Shown piece after piece: positions 6,297 to 8,424 of a stretch of 8,424 nt of DNA (its first letter is position 1; every line of letters begins with the position of its first letter). Below the pieces are notes generated by a model. That model was not told where the DNA came from and ran no database searches. It worked only from the letters and a program-made list of their open reading frames with translations. Both the position numbers and the translations under genes were made by a program. The stretch lies in assembly GCA_022565745.1 (NCBI GenBank), contig JAIUMB010000099.1:1-8424 (forward strand), in the 5' to 3' direction. This DNA is from Cryomorphaceae bacterium (lineage in GTDB: Bacteria; Bacteroidota; Bacteroidia; Flavobacteriales; Schleiferiaceae).

Positions 6297-8090
6297 CTAA
6301 GCTTCACCGTTAAGCGTTTTGCGAATGTGTTCGGTAAATGCATCCGGAGCTGGTACAGAAGACAACCTGGCCGACATCGAGGCATTACCGGTCACCTCCA
6401 TTTCAAATTGTCTCGACATACGAAAATCAACGGAGGCACCTACTGCAAAGGTCGATTCTTCTTCTGATGCGCCTGCATCGTTGCGCAATCGACTACTGCT
6501 GTTAACGGTTTCATCAACCAAAAGCGTATTTTCACTACCAGACTCAGTCCCCACCTCACTACTTGAAGATTGAATGCTGATTTCTTCCGAGGTATTGCTG
6601 TAAGATGTAAACCGCAATGTTGCCGAATGACTGAGCAATTGCACCACTTCATTGTGGACTTCTGAGGAAAACGTTTCATCAAAACCTTGAATAGTGGTTT
6701 CTTTTTGCGAAAAATCCTCAGCACTTTTTGCATTTGCTTCAAATGATTGATTTCCATATTCAAATGAAACGTTTTTATCACTTGAATTCGATTTTGGTAA
6801 AAACGCTATAATGCCATATGCACTAGAATCGTCAAAATCAGGTTCTATCGTACTGTTCTTTTTTACATTGCTGCCCTGAATATAAAAATAATCGGCTGAT
6901 TGTGGCATTAGTACGTCTACACGTCGGAAATTCTCGTCGTGTTGTCCGTCCCCATTTTTTTCTCTAGCCGGTATTTCGCCCTTTGTTTTGGTTCTCACCC
7001 GAGCTGAAGGCACACCTCTAGCAACCAAGTGATCTTTCACGCGTTCAGCTCTCCTCATACCTAAGCCTCTGTTGTAGGATTCTGTTCCGGTGCTATCGGT
7101 ATAACCAACTATATCCACATTTATACTCGCATCCTTGAGAAGAATCTCTGCCAAAGCATTTATTTGGTCAAAGACACCCGCATTATTGACATTATTGTCT
7201 GAAAAACCCTCATCTACTCTGTCTTTGTCGTGACCGAAAAAAACCGAGAAATCACCCACTGTGTCATTGGCTACACTTCTTTTGTATCCAATAACTTTAG
7301 CGTCACTTCCCAATGCACCTCCATTAGCCAAAGCATTTAAGCCATCAAGAGTAGCTTGATAGGATGTCTTAATTTTATAGTTTATTCCTTCGCCAATTTG
7401 GTATTCATTCTCGCTTTCTGGGTACTGGTGAACTTTGAGTAAAGCGGCCTTGGTTTGTCTATTGGGGATATATATCATCCCATATCCGTCTCTTTTTGTG
7501 ACAACGACTTCAGAACTATTTGATGTATTGCGCATTTCCTCTCTATCAATCACATCAACTTCTACACGGTCTATATTCTCCGAATGTCTCATCTCATTCT
7601 TCATCATCTCCACCTTTTCGATAGACCCAGAAGACTGGTCCATTTGCAAGGTTTTATTTTGATAATCTATTCGCTCAGATGAGTTGGAATTGATAAGGAA
7701 TGTTCGACTACTTTTAAACTCGGTTCTCTTCTTTTCTTGCCTACTTTCATTGAGTAATTCAAGAAAAGATTCATCATACCCACGTGTTCTGGCATATTCT
7801 ATTCTGGCCTGTACACCAAAATCCATGGACGTTTTAACCGCCATTTTCAACTGGATTGACGCGCTAATATCTGCATAATCAAAGTGGTAGAACGCAGGCA
7901 CAAAACCCAATTCAATCAAAGATTTACCAGCTACTTGCTTGTCGGTTAACCGCAAAATTTGTTTGATGGAATTATCGTCTAGGCGTTCTTGAGCTTCTGC
8001 AATTCCCAAAGCCAATGAAGTAAAGATATCACTGACGTCTACTTGTTGAAGAACATTAGCGCCTTCTTGCATTATTTTCGCTTGTCTCAT
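6297..8090 (-). CDS. 597-aa protein with OmpA-like domain inserted in the locus module
   Basis: The protein begins and ends as a member of the local family. Residues 15-90 contain the helix (VSDIFTSLALGIAEAQERLD) and IELGFVPAFYHF ... ADISASIQLKMAVKTS. Residues 548-592 contain the last part (FAVGASVDFRMSRQFEMEVT ... SMSARLSSVPAPDAF). Between them are about 460 residues: a charged, Ser/Asn-rich stretch (100-195), a region of unknown fold (200-280), an OmpA-like domain (281-397) and a second polar Ser/Glu-rich stretch (440-545). OmpA-like domains normally bind peptidoglycan in the periplasm. This protein has no visible signal peptide, lipobox or membrane segment, so its location is open. Met1 at 8090 is used here; Met7 is a possible alternative start. 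The stop is 3 nt from the next start. I cannot say what the protein does. Confidence 0.87.
   Translation of the reverse strand: MRQAKIMQEGANVLQQVDVSDIFTSLALGIAEAQERLDDNSIKQILRLTDKQVAGKSLIELGFVPAFYHFDYADISASIQLKMAVKTSMDFGVQARIEYARTRGYDESFLELLNESRQEKKRTEFKSSRTFLINSNSSERIDYQNKTLQMDQSSGSIEKVEMMKNEMRHSENIDRVEVDVIDREEMRNTSNSSEVVVTKRDGYGMIYIPNRQTKAALLKVHQYPESENEYQIGEGINYKIKTSYQATLDGLNALANGGALGSDAKVIGYKRSVANDTVGDFSVFFGHDKDRVDEGFSDNNVNNAGVFDQINALAEILLKDASINVDIVGYTDSTGTESYNRGLGMRRAERVKDHLVARGVPSARVRTKTKGEIPAREKNGDGQHDENFRRVDVLMPQSADYFYIQGSNVKKNSTIEPDFDDSSAYGIIAFLPKSNSSDKNVSFEYGNQSFEANAKSAEDFSQKETTIQGFDETFSSEVHNEVVQLLSHSATLRFTSYSNTSEEISIQSSSSEVGTESGSENTLLVDETVNSSSRLRNDAGASEEESTFAVGASVDFRMSRQFEMEVTGNASMSARLSSVPAPDAFTEHIRKTLNGEA
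6900..7250 (-). other. OmpA-like peptidoglycan-binding domain
   Basis: Residues 281-397 begin with FSVFFGHDKDRV and include VDIVGYTDSTGTESYNRGLG, then MRRAERVKDHLVARGV, and end with NFRRVDVLM. These match the family pattern of an entry strand, a GxTDxxG loop, N-x6-RA-x2-V-x2-L and NRRVxV. Asp332 and Arg347 correspond to the residues that hold the diaminopimelate of peptidoglycan in studied members. The domain looks complete and intact. Confidence 0.9.
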
Positions 8091-8119
8091 AGTGAATAGT
8101 ATTAGGCGTGTTTATTGAG

Positions 8120-8424
8120 TTAAAAAGGTGTGTTCTGTGAAGGTAAATCAATCGCAATCTCTGGTCTTAATTTGCTCTTTTCAATGACAAAATATCCGTT
8201 CTTATCTTGCAAATCCACAATTTGTTTTCTTGTGATGGCGTATCCCCTGTTTAGCCAGTGAAGCAAACGATCTGTAACGGGAAGCCGACCTTTACCTATT
8301 CTTTTCTGCGCAGAATCAAAATATACCCGAGCACTGTCTTTATCGCCCAAAAAAAGACACTGCACTCCGGCTCTTTCTAAAGTTGAGGCCAACAGTTTAT
8401 TAGAGAAATCTGAATTGGCTTTTA
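8120..8424 (-). CDS. C-terminal part of a TPR-like protein, 5' end outside window
   Basis: The frame is open to the right edge, giving at least 101 residues of a longer protein. A TTG at 8390-8392 could be read as a start, but the frame continues upstream without a stop (KANSDFSNKL), so a partial gene is more likely. The stretch AGVQCLFLGDKDSARVYFDS, continuing AQ, has Gly, Ala, Phe and Ala at positions 8, 20, 24 and 27 of the TPR pattern, so at least one TPR-like helix pair is probable. TPRs bind other proteins. The last 55 residues (from about RLPVTDRLLHWLNRGYAITR) are unassigned. The stop lies 29 nt before the OmpA-domain gene on the same strand, so it probably belongs to the same operon. 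Confidence 0.65.
   Translation of the reverse strand, partial: KANSDFSNKLLASTLERAGVQCLFLGDKDSARVYFDSAQKRIGKGRLPVTDRLLHWLNRGYAITRKQIVDLQDKNGYFVIEKSKLRPEIAIDLPSQNTPF

Noticed and set aside
1043..8090. Gas vesicle, contractile injection system, phage tail or CRISPR components
   Set aside because: No sheath, baseplate, gas-vesicle, Cas or phage structural signatures are visible in any protein, and there are no direct-repeat arrays or mobile-element ends in the window.
8390..8392. TTG as start codon for a separate 90-aa gene
   Set aside because: The frame stays open to the window edge with plausible protein sequence, so a truncated longer gene is the simpler explanation.

Overview
The window comes from a bacterium, most probably a member of the Bacteroidota. 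The partial guaA reads like the Bacteroidota type, a TAnnTTTG-type promoter element lies just before it, base composition is moderately AT-rich, and no Shine-Dalgarno-like pattern stands out. All ten genes are on the minus strand and almost every base is coding. The only recognisable housekeeping gene is guaA (GMP synthase), which leaves the window at its left edge.

To the right of guaA, from 1043 to 8090, lie eight tightly packed minus-strand genes, with the 3' end of a ninth at 8120-8424. In transcription order they are: the tail of a TPR-like protein (8120-8424, running off the right edge); a 597-aa protein with an OmpA-like domain (6297-8090); three short proteins of one paralogous family (150 aa, 255 aa and 168 aa); a 307-aa lysine-rich protein probably without a stable fold; a 227-aa divergent relative; a 420-aa coiled-coil protein ending in a PASTA domain; a 203-aa family member fused to another PASTA domain; and then guaA. 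Three junctions overlap (8 nt, 4 nt and 4 nt), and the other spacings inside the block are 3 to 30 nt. It therefore looks like one operon with translational coupling.

The unifying feature is a small module that I cannot assign to a named family. It begins with a helix of the form PLPxMIxxLGxxIAEAQxxLDxxS. A strand segment of the form LGFTPTFYxFxxTIIEVKM follows. The module ends in VNASYSxKYxxSAxGxSxLxxxLVxxPPPxxLExxI. It is clear in five proteins (1043-1654, 4517-5023, 5043-5810, 5841-6293, 6297-8090), and its first part is present in degenerate form in a sixth (2921-3604). In the 597-aa protein, about 460 residues including a complete OmpA-like domain are inserted between the two halves of the module.

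No protein in the block has a visible signal peptide or membrane segment, although OmpA-like and PASTA domains normally act on the cell wall outside the cytoplasm. The best-supported reading is a multi-subunit assembly built from paralogous subunits, a basic linker protein, a coiled-coil protein and wall-binding-type domains. Its function is unknown, and that interpretation is inference.
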